DNA of 9,173 bases from Acidobacteriaceae bacterium (GTDB taxonomy: Bacteria > Acidobacteriota > Terriglobia > Terriglobales > Acidobacteriaceae), in assembly GCA_003165095.1 (NCBI GenBank), contig PLSH01000173.1, forward strand, positions 507 through 9,679, in the 5' to 3' direction. Both the position numbers and the translations under genes were made by a program. The first letter of the stretch is position 1; each line of letters begins with the position of its first letter. Below, piece after piece: positions 1 to 6,939 of this stretch. The notes beneath the pieces were generated by a model. That model was not told the origin of the DNA, searched no databases, and saw only the letters and a program-made list of their open reading frames with translations.

Positions 1-661
1 CACCAAGCGCCAGGCGCAGGATGCGGTGGCAGAAGAGGCCACCCGCGCGGGAATGCCGTACATCAACCAGCGCTGGCTGGGCGGCCTGCTGACCAACTGG
101 GTGACGGTGCAGAAGAGTGTGAAGCGCCTTCAGGAATTGGATGAGATGGCCGTGGATGGCCGCTATGAACTGCTGACCAAGAAGGAAGTAATTCGGTTGG
201 AGCGGGAGCGGAAGCATTTGCAGGCAAATTTGGCCGGCATCAAGAGCATGAAGCGGCTGCCCGACGCGCTGTTCATTGTGGACTCGAACAACGAGCAGAT
301 TGCGGTGAAGGAAGCGCGCAAGCTGGGCATACCGGTGGTCGCGGTGGTGGACACCAACTGCGATCCGACGGTGGTGGATTACGTGATTCCGGGCAACGAC
401 GACGCTCTGCGCGCCATTCGCCTGTTCACCTCGAAGATCGCCGACTCGGCGGCCGAGGGTGTGAACCTGGTGGGCGACAAGGCGTTTGCCGAGGAGCTGC
501 CCGAGGCAGTTGCAGTGGAAGCTGAGGCCGTAGCCGCGGAGGCCGCGCCAGCCGACGCCGAGGAACTGGACCTGAACGCGGTCCTGGGCCCCGGCATCCG
601 CAAGGCGCCGGCGGCCGTGGCTGCTCTGGACGAGGAAGAACCCGCCGAGCGCGCACTTTAA
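1..661 (+). CDS. rpsB: 30S ribosomal protein S2, 5'-truncated by window edge
   Basis: Small-subunit ribosomal protein S2, which binds the head/body region of the 30S subunit and is needed for S1 attachment. The gene enters from the left edge; the first complete codon starts at base 2 and the TAA stop is at 659-661, giving 219 visible residues. Visible S2 signatures are the opening T-K-R-Q, the [12 protein letters not shown] block, [27 protein letters not shown] and V-I-P-G-N-D-D-A. Aligned by eye to E. coli S2 (241 residues), about 70 N-terminal residues are missing. After the S2 fold there is a tail of about 65 residues, mostly Ala, Glu and Val, ending in a short [15 protein letters not shown] stretch and an acidic terminus; E. 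coli S2 has only a short tail. An in-frame GTG at 26 is not the start, because conserved S2 sequence continues upstream of it. tsf follows on the same strand, the usual bacterial order. Confidence 0.97.
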   Translation, partial: TKRQAQDAVAEEATRAGMPYINQRWLGGLLTNWVTVQKSVKRLQELDEMAVDGRYELLTKKEVIRLERERKHLQANLAGIKSMKRLPDALFIVDSNNEQIAVKEARKLGIPVVAVVDTNCDPTVVDYVIPGNDDALRAIRLFTSKIADSAAEGVNLVGDKAFAEELPEAVAVEAEAVAAEAAPADAEELDLNAVLGPGIRKAPAAVAALDEEEPAERAL

Positions 662-668
662 TATTTGC

Positions 669-682
669 CGCGCGAAAGCGCG
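669..682 (+). promoter_or_regulatory. small GNRA-capped hairpin just after rpsB stop
   Basis: CGCGC (669-673) pairs perfectly with GCGCG (678-682) around a GAAA tetraloop (674-677), 7 nt after the rpsB stop codon. GNRA loops stabilise RNA hairpins. It has no T run, so it is not a terminator by itself; it could protect the rpsB mRNA 3' end or pause polymerase before the terminator at 691. The complementarity is seen directly; the role is inferred. Confidence 0.45.
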
Positions 683-690
683 CACCGGAC

Positions 691-728
691 AAGCGTGGCG
701 GCCAGTGCGTTTGCCACGCTTTTCTTTT
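691..728 (+). terminator. intrinsic terminator/attenuator between rpsB and tsf
   Basis: AAGCGTGGC (691-699) is perfectly complementary to GCCACGCTT (713-721), with a 13-nt loop. The stem runs into a T-rich tract, TTTTCTTTT (720-728). This is the form of a Rho-independent terminator. Lying inside the rpsB-tsf pair, it probably acts as a partial terminator that lowers tsf transcription relative to rpsB, unless tsf has its own promoter in the remaining 75 nt; I saw no convincing sigma-70 promoter there. Confidence 0.75.
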
Positions 729-776
729 GCCGGAAATCCTTCGGCGTGAACCTTTGATACAGGAACCTGGCAATAA

Positions 777-803
777 GGCTGCCCGGCAGCCGGGAAATGA
801 GAG
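777..803 (+). promoter_or_regulatory. tsf ribosome binding region with two alternative hairpins
   Basis: GGCTGC (777-782) pairs with GCAGCC (786-791) around a CCG loop. A competing hairpin pairs CCCGG (782-786) with CCGGG (790-794) around CAG. The two share bases and cannot form together. The GGGA at 792-795 is the nearest purine-rich Shine-Dalgarno-like sequence at a workable distance (8 nt) from the tsf ATG at 804; the first hairpin leaves it free and the second covers it. A further GAG (801-803) touches the start codon and is too close to be a normal ribosome binding site. The pairings are visible; a switching role is inference. Confidence 0.4.
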
Positions 804-1460
804 ATGACGACAGTGAGTGAAAAGATTGATGCCAAATTGGTGAAAGAGCTTCGCGAGAAGTCGGGCGCGCCCATGGGCGACTGCCTGAAGGCTTTGCAGG
901 AGACGCATGGAAACATCGAGGAAGCATTTGTGGTGCTGCGCAAGCGGGGGATAGCGTCGGCACAGAAGAAGGCCACGCGCACGACCAACGAGGGCGCGGT
1001 GGGGACGTACATTCATGCCGGCGGCAAGATCGGCGTGCTGATCGAGTTGAACTGCGAGAGCGACTTTGTGGCCCGCACCACGGACTTTCAGGAGCTGCTC
1101 AAGGACATCGCGATGCACATCGCGGCCAGCGATCCGCGCTACGTGAAGCCGGAGGATGTAACCGCGGCCGACCTGGAGCGCGAGAAGGATATCTTCCGCG
1201 CGCAGGCAGCTGCTACGGGCAAGCCGGCCCCGGTGATCGAAAAGATCGTGGAAGGCAAGATGGGCAAGTTCTACGAGGAGGTTTGCCTGCTGGAGCAGCC
1301 TTTCATCAAGGACCAGGCGGTGAGCATCAAGGAACTGATCGCGCAGAAGGTGGGCAAGTTGGGCGAGAACATCACGGTGCGGCGCTTTGCGCGTTTCAAG
1401 GTGGGCGCTCAGGACTGGACCGTGGCGCAGACCAAGGCCGTGGAAGCGGCGGCTGAGTAA
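804..1460 (+). CDS. tsf: translation elongation factor Ts (short form)
   Basis: EF-Ts is the cytoplasmic nucleotide exchange factor that releases GDP from EF-Tu. The 218-residue product has the N-terminal UBA-like helical domain (about residues 8-48, with E-K-S-G-A-P-M-G-D-C-L-K-A-L) and the core domain with the signature around residues 79-95, including S-D-F-V at 86-89; Asp87 and Phe88 match the TDFV residues of E. coli that push into the EF-Tu nucleotide site. The conserved block near 158-172 (E-E-V-C-L-L-E-Q-P-F-I-K-D) is also present. At 218 residues it is shorter than E. coli EF-Ts (283) and close to the compact Thermus type (196), which dimerises; it seems to have one core subdomain instead of two. 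The ATG at 804 is chosen because the family start lies here; a GTG at 813 is an in-frame alternative. It is 142 nt downstream of rpsB and is closed by the hairpin at 1511-1539. Confidence 0.97.
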   Translation: MTTVSEKIDAKLVKELREKSGAPMGDCLKALQETHGNIEEAFVVLRKRGIASAQKKATRTTNEGAVGTYIHAGGKIGVLIELNCESDFVARTTDFQELLKDIAMHIAASDPRYVKPEDVTAADLEREKDIFRAQAAATGKPAPVIEKIVEGKMGKFYEEVCLLEQPFIKDQAVSIKELIAQKVGKLGENITVRRFARFKVGAQDWTVAQTKAVEAAAE

Positions 1461-1505
1461 CTCCATCGAATCGGCGACCGCGCAAAGCAAGCTGCGCAAG
1501 GCAGG

Positions 1506-1547
1506 AAAAAGGGGCAGTCCGCGTGACGCGGACTGCCCCTTTTGTTT
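1506..1547. terminator. bidirectional intrinsic terminator between tsf and porin
   Basis: GGGGCAGTCCGCG (1511-1523) is perfectly complementary to CGCGGACTGCCCC (1527-1539), a 13-bp GC-rich stem with a TGA loop. On the plus strand it is followed by TTTTGTTT (1540-1547), serving tsf. The AAAAA at 1506-1510 reads as a T run on the minus strand, so the same hairpin can also end the convergent porin transcript, whose stop codon is 30 bases away. The A and T runs can pair to lengthen the stem. Confidence 0.93.
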
Positions 1548-1568
1548 CGTTCCCGGGAAGCCGCGGGT

Positions 1569-3707
1569 TTACGGCAGGTAGTAGCGGAACGAGGTCCAGA
1601 ACATGTTGTCGATGCCCTTGGCGCCGATGCCGGCTGCGCCGGACCAGCCTTCGCGCTCCGCGTAGCTGTACTGGAGGCCCTGGCGCAGGCGGCCGCGATT
1701 GCCCTTATACAGGTCGTACCAGTAGCCGCCAGTGACTTCCTGTACGTCGCGATTCTGCGCGCCGCAGGAGCCGCCGGGAATGTAACCGGTTGAACCGCCG
1801 CCGTTGTAGCCGGGAGCGGCATTGGTATTGCAGCTTGAGTTGCTCAGCAGCCGCGAGCCGTAGCCCACAGCGGCCGCTGACGGAGCCTTCCAGGTTGCGC
1901 CCCAGGCGCCGCCGGCTGCGATGTCCGCGGTCGACGGCGAGCTGGTGCAGGCAAATGCGCCTGCCGTCTTGGGGCAGAATATCGCGCTGGGTGCGCCCAG
2001 CGTGGCGGCGGTGGGAGTAGCAAAGTCAGTGCGCGCCGCGTAGTCGCCACCGTAGTTCAGATAGAGCGTGAAGCGCGGGGTGGGTGTGGCTTCCAACGTA
2101 AACAGGCCGGAAAGGTTATGAATTGGAGCGAGGTTGCCGTTGGAGTCCGCGGTTACGTCGGCCAGTGTGGAGTCGCCGTAGCGGCCCACGCCGGGTCCGT
2201 AGAGGCCCTTGACGCCGAAGGTGGCCTTGTTTTGAGGCGCGATGGGAATGCGCAGGCTGGCGCCGAATCCGCCGAGCACGATGCTGTCGGTGTAAGCGCC
2301 TGCCGAGGTTAGCCCGGGCGCGGCCTGCACCGTTGAACCGGCCGCTGCTGAGGCTGCCACATCGGTGAGTCCGCCATAGAGGTTACTGTTGGTGGTTTCA
2401 CCGGGATAGACCGTCTCGTGGGCAAAACCCGCGATGCCGAAGATCTCATAGTGTCCAAAGCCCGGATCGAAAGCGGCCTTGACGATGATGTCGGGGGCCT
2501 GGTTGAAGGAGAAACTGGCGACATTGGCGCAGCCATTCACCGTCTTATATACGGGAACCGCAACGTCGATTACGCCGCCGGTCGAGTCGTTCTCAGCCTG
2601 GTTGGTGTAGTTCACGATGGAGGTGGCCGGCGTGCATGTGCTGATGGCGGGGTTGAAGTTGCCGCCCGCGGTGCCGTCGCTGCCAATCACGGAATAAGGC
2701 GTGTTGCCGGCCAGCGAGGCGGTGTAAATGAGCTGTGGATTTTCAACCGCAGCGCCGAAGGCCGCGCGCGGGTAGGTCTTGGTGATGCGGAAGCCGTATT
2801 GGCGCGCCCACACAAAGCCCGCGGAGTAATTCGGGTCTATGGTAAGTGGCGTCAGGATGTCGCCGGAGAGATTGGAGATGCCCACCTTGTCTTCCGTCGC
2901 CAACGACCAGAGCTGGCCGCCGGTGAAGGTCCAGCCGTTGTTCAACGCAGCCTGGCCCCAGATAACGCGCTGGCGGAATACGTAGCTGTTGGACTGGTTG
3001 TTGTTGGAGGTGATGCCGGTGCCCAACCAGTCACCCTCGAAGTAGCCTCTCAGAGCTCCCCAGGGTGTTTTGCCTTCAACCATCATGGAAACGCGCGATT
3101 GGCGAGCGTCGCCGAAGAACTCGCTGAGCGCATAGTCGTCGGAATGCTCGTAGGGAATGGAAGTGAAGGCGGTTGGAATATCGCCGCCAGTGGCCTTGGA
3201 ACGGAACACGGTTTCACCCGCCGTGAATCCTCCCGGTGTGATGGTGACGCCCTTGTAGTGCAGCGCATCCGGGCTGGCGATTGCCTTCTTGAGATTCGAG
3301 GTTTCGTCTGAGACCGTGGTGGCCAGCGAAACCTGGTTGCCCTTGAGATCGTTGACCGTGCTTTGCAGGGTGGAGACGGCCTCAGTGTTGGCGGTAAATG
3401 CCTGCTGCTGCGAAGTGGCGTCTGCTTCCGCCCTGGCTGCCGCAGCCTGCGCATCGGCAGCTGCCTGCTGGGCCTGCTTCAACTGCGCGTCCTTGTCGGC
3501 CAGGTTGCTCTTCAGGCTGTCGATCTGCCCCTGAAGTTGTTGGCGCAGCGCTTCAATCTGGTCTGCCACAGAAGGCGGGGGTGGTGTGGTTGCCTTCCTG
3601 GTTGCATGCTTCTTTGCCGGCGGAGTGGAATCGCCGGTCTGGGCATAGGAAACAACGAGACTGGCTGCCAGAATTACCGCGGCAGCGCTGCTGTATCTGA
3701 GTTTCAT
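1569..3707 (-). CDS. outer-membrane porin-like protein with N-terminal coiled coil (DcaP-like architecture)
   Basis: A 712-residue exported protein, probably an outer-membrane channel. Residues 1-22 form a Sec signal peptide (M-K-L-R, hydrophobic core A-A-V-I-L-A-A-S-L-V-V, cleavage near S-Y-A). A Pro/Lys linker (about 28-45) follows, then an Ala/Gln/Glu-rich coiled coil (about 46-142), then a long region of short, Gly-, Asn- and aromatic-rich alternating segments typical of a beta barrel (about 151-712), ending in F-R-Y-Y-L-P. The S-R-V-S-M-M-V-E-G and Y-F-E-G-D-W-L-G segments, followed by a G-G-Q-L-W-S-L segment, resemble the first strands of DcaP-type trimeric porins, where the coiled coil helps trimerisation. 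The ATG at 3707 is chosen because a signal peptide begins there, with AGAGAGG about 4 nt upstream; the frame stays open for 78 more codons upstream but those residues look non-coding. It is convergent with tsf and on the same strand as the upstream deacetylase. Substrate unknown. Confidence 0.8.
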   Translation of the reverse strand: MKLRYSSAAAVILAASLVVSYAQTGDSTPPAKKHATRKATTPPPPSVADQIEALRQQLQGQIDSLKSNLADKDAQLKQAQQAAADAQAAAARAEADATSQQQAFTANTEAVSTLQSTVNDLKGNQVSLATTVSDETSNLKKAIASPDALHYKGVTITPGGFTAGETVFRSKATGGDIPTAFTSIPYEHSDDYALSEFFGDARQSRVSMMVEGKTPWGALRGYFEGDWLGTGITSNNNQSNSYVFRQRVIWGQAALNNGWTFTGGQLWSLATEDKVGISNLSGDILTPLTIDPNYSAGFVWARQYGFRITKTYPRAAFGAAVENPQLIYTASLAGNTPYSVIGSDGTAGGNFNPAISTCTPATSIVNYTNQAENDSTGGVIDVAVPVYKTVNGCANVASFSFNQAPDIIVKAAFDPGFGHYEIFGIAGFAHETVYPGETTNSNLYGGLTDVAASAAAGSTVQAAPGLTSAGAYTDSIVLGGFGASLRIPIAPQNKATFGVKGLYGPGVGRYGDSTLADVTADSNGNLAPIHNLSGLFTLEATPTPRFTLYLNYGGDYAARTDFATPTAATLGAPSAIFCPKTAGAFACTSSPSTADIAAGGAWGATWKAPSAAAVGYGSRLLSNSSCNTNAAPGYNGGGSTGYIPGGSCGAQNRDVQEVTGGYWYDLYKGNRGRLRQGLQYSYAEREGWSGAAGIGAKGIDNMFWTSFRYYLP

Positions 3708-3919
3708 CGGGCCTCTCTCTTTCCTCTCGGAACGAACTGAATCGTTGCAATGCTCACTCGCAGATGGAACACACAGTTTTCCGTATTCCTGAAACCACGG
3801 AAGAAGATGTACAGGTTCCCCATCGGCGTGCTGAACGTAACCTTGAAAGGCGGGGTGGAGCTTCGAACAAGTGAAGCATTCCTTTCCGCTTCCGAATCCA
3901 AGAGTCGCAGAGTTTGATG

Positions 3920-3950
3920 AATATATGACGAATTCACACATTTTTCACAA
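3920..3950 (-). promoter_or_regulatory. candidate sigma-70 promoter for the porin
   Basis: Read on the minus strand, TTGTGA (3950-3945) resembles a -35 box and TATATT (3925-3920) is a 5/6 match to the -10 box. The spacer is 19 nt, longer than the ideal 17. CATATA at 17-nt spacing is a weaker alternative. It would give a leader of about 205-210 nt before the porin ATG. The call rests on AT-rich context and hexamer similarity only. Confidence 0.3.
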
Positions 3951-4008
3951 GGCCATCTATCGCGCTCGAAATTAGAGCATTTTCAAAGAGGAATTAATAT
4001 TTCTTTAA

Positions 4009-4031
4009 CAATAAATGGGGTCTGTTTATTG
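4009..4031. repeat. perfect 7-bp inverted repeat next to the deacetylase stop
   Basis: CAATAAA (4009-4015) and TTTATTG (4025-4031) are exact reverse complements around a 9-nt centre, 8 bp past the deacetylase stop codon on the minus strand. The AT-only stem is weak and no T run follows on the minus strand, so it is a poor intrinsic terminator. Alternatives are a weak 3'-end hairpin or a dyad binding site for a regulator upstream of the porin promoter. Confidence 0.45.
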
Positions 4032-4038
4032 CTAATTC

Positions 4039-6900
4039 CTAGTTTCTGTTGCCGGCACTGAGCAAGTTCGCCAGGAGGCGGTACGGGCCGGGCACCAGCT
4101 CGGGAAACTGGCGATAGAGCGCGAATGCGACGTATATATAGGTTCCCTTGCCGGGATGAGTTACCAGCAATCCGCCGCGTTGCGGGTCTTGTCCGGGATC
4201 GGCGGTCTCAGTCAAGGCGGAATAGCCCGGATCCCAGGTATCGAGAAACGAGTGTCCGCGCTCTTCAACCCATCCGTCGAAATCGGCTGCGGTGATCTTG
4301 TTTGGCCAGTTGAGCAGCGCGTTTTCCGGGTCCAGCAGTTTCACCGGCGCCTGCTCGTCTACTACGCGCTCCGGCGTGCGCCCCATGGACAACGGGAGCG
4401 GGGCTGGGAAGGTGCCGCTCTGGTACTCGACCACGAGCGTGCCGCCGCGCTCGACGAACTGGTTGAGGCGCGGCTGAACGACGGCCAGCTCGGGGCGCGT
4501 GGAGTAAGCGCGAATGCCGATCACCAGCACGTTCCAGGTGGAGAGATCGCTCGAGGCAAGCTCGGGGTCGGAGAGCAGATGCGCTTCCACGCCCAGTTCT
4601 CCGATGGCTTCAGGAACCAGGTCGCCGGTTCCCATGATGTAGCCCACGCGCAGTCCGGGCGCCAGTTTCACATCCACCTTGCGCGTTTCGAGCCTGGCGG
4701 CGCGGTATTGGTTGTAGGGGCGCAGACCGGTGTAGCCCACGCTCTGCCAGCCGGTTTGATAGCTCCGACCACCGGAGCGCGCGATTGCCTCGATGGTATA
4801 AGTGCCCGTGCCCACGTTGGAGGTGGTCACTGAGAACGCAAGCGGCTCGCTTTCGCCGGCGCTGTTCAACTTGAACTGTTGCAGTGCCGGCTCGGAGCGC
4901 CAGCCCTCAGGCAGTTTCAGCTCCACGGTTCCATTGGCGGCGGCCAGTGCGTGAATGGTCACGTTGACGAGCAGGGGGCTCGCGTCCAGCGGCAGAAGGC
5001 GCGCCTGCGGTTCAACCTCCACGCCGATGGCCGGGGTTACCACGAGCGGCTCATAGATGCCGCCGGGCCCGGTGACGCGGTGGAGGGTCTGCACCACCGA
5101 ACCCAGCCTGATGGGAACGCCGTCGAAGGTGAACTCAGCCCACGCGTCGAGCGGCCAGGGTTCGAACGAGTCGTCGCGCAGCGCCGGATTTGAAACGTCG
5201 TAATACGGCTGCTCGATGGAAGGGCGCATGAAATATGCTTCAGTGGGCGCGGCATCTTCTGACGCCTCGACATGAAAGAGGCGGTCGATGGCCGGGGCCG
5301 CGGCGGTCTGGACATCGATTGCGCCGTCTATTTCTTCAGCCCTCCATGGAGCGCCGTCGCGGCTCTCGAGCCAGACGCGGCTGAGCCTGGTTTCGCCAGC
5401 GGCCTGCGCGGTGTGCACGCGGACGCTGAAAGTTTCGCCCGGTGTGACGCTGCGCGAGGTTTCGTCGGCCGTGCCGCCGCGGGCCGATACCGCGCCCTGG
5501 CCACTGCCGGCGCCGGCCGTGAATGCGATGATGTCGAGCCCCAGCAGATCCTTGAGCGCGGCCTGAAAATCGTCGATCTTCGCTGCCAATTCGAATTCAA
5601 GGCCGGCTTTGGACTGCGCATCCAGATCGCTGGCCTTCACGCGCGCATACAAATCCAGTGTCAGGCGATAGATCGGCGCCAGCTTGCGCGCGCCCTCTGC
5701 GCCGGCCTGGTTGCGGCAATCGGTTTCGATTGTGTTGAGGCCGGTTTGAATCTGATGCAGATTCTCGCTGAGCCATGCGGGCGGCGCGCCGTTTACCAAA
5801 TGCGCCAAGCCCTCCAGGCTTGTATCGATTCTTACCCTGGGATTCAGGAACAGGCTTGAATCATCCGAACTGCCGGGGGCGGATGCGCCCGGAGCTACGG
5901 CCCACAGGTGATAGTCAGAGGAATCGGGCCCGCTCAGCGCGGGGCTGGCTCCGCCGTACTGCGACTTCTGCATGCCCCAGCCCTCGCGCGCAATTTGCAC
6001 ATAGGTGCGGCCGAGGACCGAGTCCCATGTGCCTACCGGCACGCTCACGTCGGTTGAGAGCCTGCCTTCAGTCCACTCGCCGGTGACATAGTTATGAAAT
6101 CTCGCCGGCGCCCACTTGCCGGTTGCGTAGTCGAAGATGCCTTTGGCAGTGACCGGCGCAAATGGGGTCCGCGAATAGACGGCCAGAGGCTGCCAGGGTT
6201 GCAGTCCATCCTTCAACTGATCGGGAAACACGTTGGGATCGCCGGCTGTCTTGAATGCCTCCTGCGCAATTTCGCCGGAAACCTGGTGATGGCCGTGGCC
6301 GTCAGAGACGCCGCCGACAAACGTGGAAATAATCACCTGCGGCCGGACGCGCCGCACTGCCAGCACCGCGTCGTAGAGCACGCGCTCGTGTCCCCATTTG
6401 GCAAACGACTCCGCCTGAGTTTTTGAAAATCCAAAGTCTGCCTCGGTGCCCCAGAGTTGTTTCACGCCGTAGTATTCGTCGGCCTTGAGCAGCTCGTTGG
6501 TGCGAATCAATCCCAGGGCATCGTCGGCCTCGGCAGACATGGCGTTCTGCCCGCCTTCGCCCCGGGTGAGCGTCATCAGCGTGGCACGCACGCCCAGTCC
6601 GCGCGAAAGCCAGGTGAGCAGCGCGCCGTCTTCATCGTCGGGGTGAGCCACGATGGCCAGCACGCTGGCCGTGGTGCCAAGACGCTTGAGCGCCTGTTCC
6701 AGATCGGCGTGGCCGCGGTCTTCAGGGAGCGGGAGCGCATTCTCCGCAGGCTCCGGCAGCGGCACAGCGGCCAGTTCGCCGGCGGCGGAATCGGACGCCG
6801 CCTGCTGGGCGCTGAGCAGTGCAGGCCAGACGCCCGCAAGCATGAGCCCCGCCAAGGCTGCGGTGATAGCTGTTCGATGGAGTTTCCTGGGAAAGAACAT
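4039..6900 (-). CDS. secreted PIG-L/LmbE-family zinc deacetylase, multidomain
   Basis: A 953-residue exported member of the PIG-L family (LmbE, MshB and BshB relatives), zinc enzymes that typically remove N-acetyl groups from GlcNAc-type sugars. Residues 1-31 form a signal peptide (basic M-F-F-P-R-K-L-H-R, hydrophobic core, end L-L-S-A). The deacetylase domain (about 75-330) has the zinc/catalytic motif A-H-P-D-D-E at 85-90, T-R-G-E-G-G-Q-N at 112-119 and the later His cluster G-H-G-H-H-Q at 201-206. After a helical middle, residues about 620-714 look like a beta-sandwich (NEW3-like), and 750-945 resemble a class I glutamine-amidotransferase-like/ThuA-like fold (L-R-V-G-Y-I-M-G start; V-E-R-G-G-T-L-V-V-E-Y). 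MshB and BshB are only about 230-300 residues. The ATG at 6900 is set by the signal peptide; the frame continues upstream but would overlap the divergent permease. Shine-Dalgarno is weak. The natural substrate cannot be told from sequence. Confidence 0.85.
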   Translation of the reverse strand: MFFPRKLHRTAITAALAGLMLAGVWPALLSAQQAASDSAAGELAAVPLPEPAENALPLPEDRGHADLEQALKRLGTTASVLAIVAHPDDEDGALLTWLSRGLGVRATLMTLTRGEGGQNAMSAEADDALGLIRTNELLKADEYYGVKQLWGTEADFGFSKTQAESFAKWGHERVLYDAVLAVRRVRPQVIISTFVGGVSDGHGHHQVSGEIAQEAFKTAGDPNVFPDQLKDGLQPWQPLAVYSRTPFAPVTAKGIFDYATGKWAPARFHNYVTGEWTEGRLSTDVSVPVGTWDSVLGRTYVQIAREGWGMQKSQYGGASPALSGPDSSDYHLWAVAPGASAPGSSDDSSLFLNPRVRIDTSLEGLAHLVNGAPPAWLSENLHQIQTGLNTIETDCRNQAGAEGARKLAPIYRLTLDLYARVKASDLDAQSKAGLEFELAAKIDDFQAALKDLLGLDIIAFTAGAGSGQGAVSARGGTADETSRSVTPGETFSVRVHTAQAAGETRLSRVWLESRDGAPWRAEEIDGAIDVQTAAAPAIDRLFHVEASEDAAPTEAYFMRPSIEQPYYDVSNPALRDDSFEPWPLDAWAEFTFDGVPIRLGSVVQTLHRVTGPGGIYEPLVVTPAIGVEVEPQARLLPLDASPLLVNVTIHALAAANGTVELKLPEGWRSEPALQQFKLNSAGESEPLAFSVTTSNVGTGTYTIEAIARSGGRSYQTGWQSVGYTGLRPYNQYRAARLETRKVDVKLAPGLRVGYIMGTGDLVPEAIGELGVEAHLLSDPELASSDLSTWNVLVIGIRAYSTRPELAVVQPRLNQFVERGGTLVVEYQSGTFPAPLPLSMGRTPERVVDEQAPVKLLDPENALLNWPNKITAADFDGWVEERGHSFLDTWDPGYSALTETADPGQDPQRGGLLVTHPGKGTYIYVAFALYRQFPELVPGPYRLLANLLSAGNRN

Positions 6901-6939
6901 GGTCACCGTCAGTGTACAATCCGTTGAGCGCAATAAGGT
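6901..6939. promoter_or_regulatory. 39-bp divergent start region of deacetylase and permease
   Basis: Only 39 bp separate the two start codons, which point outward, so the promoters must lie within this gap or inside the opposing gene ends. TACAAT (6915-6920) on the plus strand is a 5/6 match to a -10 box and would put the permease start of transcription about 12-14 nt before its ATG, but I see no good -35 partner. No clear minus-strand promoter was found. Both genes have poor Shine-Dalgarno sequences; the permease has AAGG only 1 nt from its ATG. Confidence 0.35.

Larger units (their letters stand above)
3708..4038. other. 331-bp intergenic region, AT-rich at its distal end
   Basis: This lies between the deacetylase stop (4039) and the porin start (3707), both minus strand. 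The part nearest the porin (3708-3900) has mixed composition and no recognised RNA motif; it would be a long untranslated leader if the promoter call at 3920-3950 is right. The part from about 3911 to 4038 is clearly AT-richer than the flanking genes, as expected for promoter DNA, and contains the inverted repeat at 4009-4031. Open frames run through it on the minus strand but show no recognisable protein and no good ribosome binding site. Confidence 0.6.

Noticed and set aside
760..769. CAGGAACCTG as a hairpin upstream of tsf
   Set aside because: Four base pairs with a 2-nt loop cannot form a stable hairpin.
426..1499. A 357-codon open frame on the minus strand across rpsB and tsf
   Set aside because: It lies antisense to two certain genes, is rich in Arg, His and Pro as expected of GC-rich shadow frames, and shows no known domain.
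2418..3311. A 297-codon open frame on the plus strand inside the porin gene
   Set aside because: It is antisense to the porin barrel, with no recognised motif or ribosome binding site; a codon-bias shadow.
3708..3941. A 78-codon N-terminal extension of the porin, containing a C-x-x-C
   Set aside because: A clear signal peptide and Shine-Dalgarno mark the ATG at 3707, and the upstream residues resemble no export signal.
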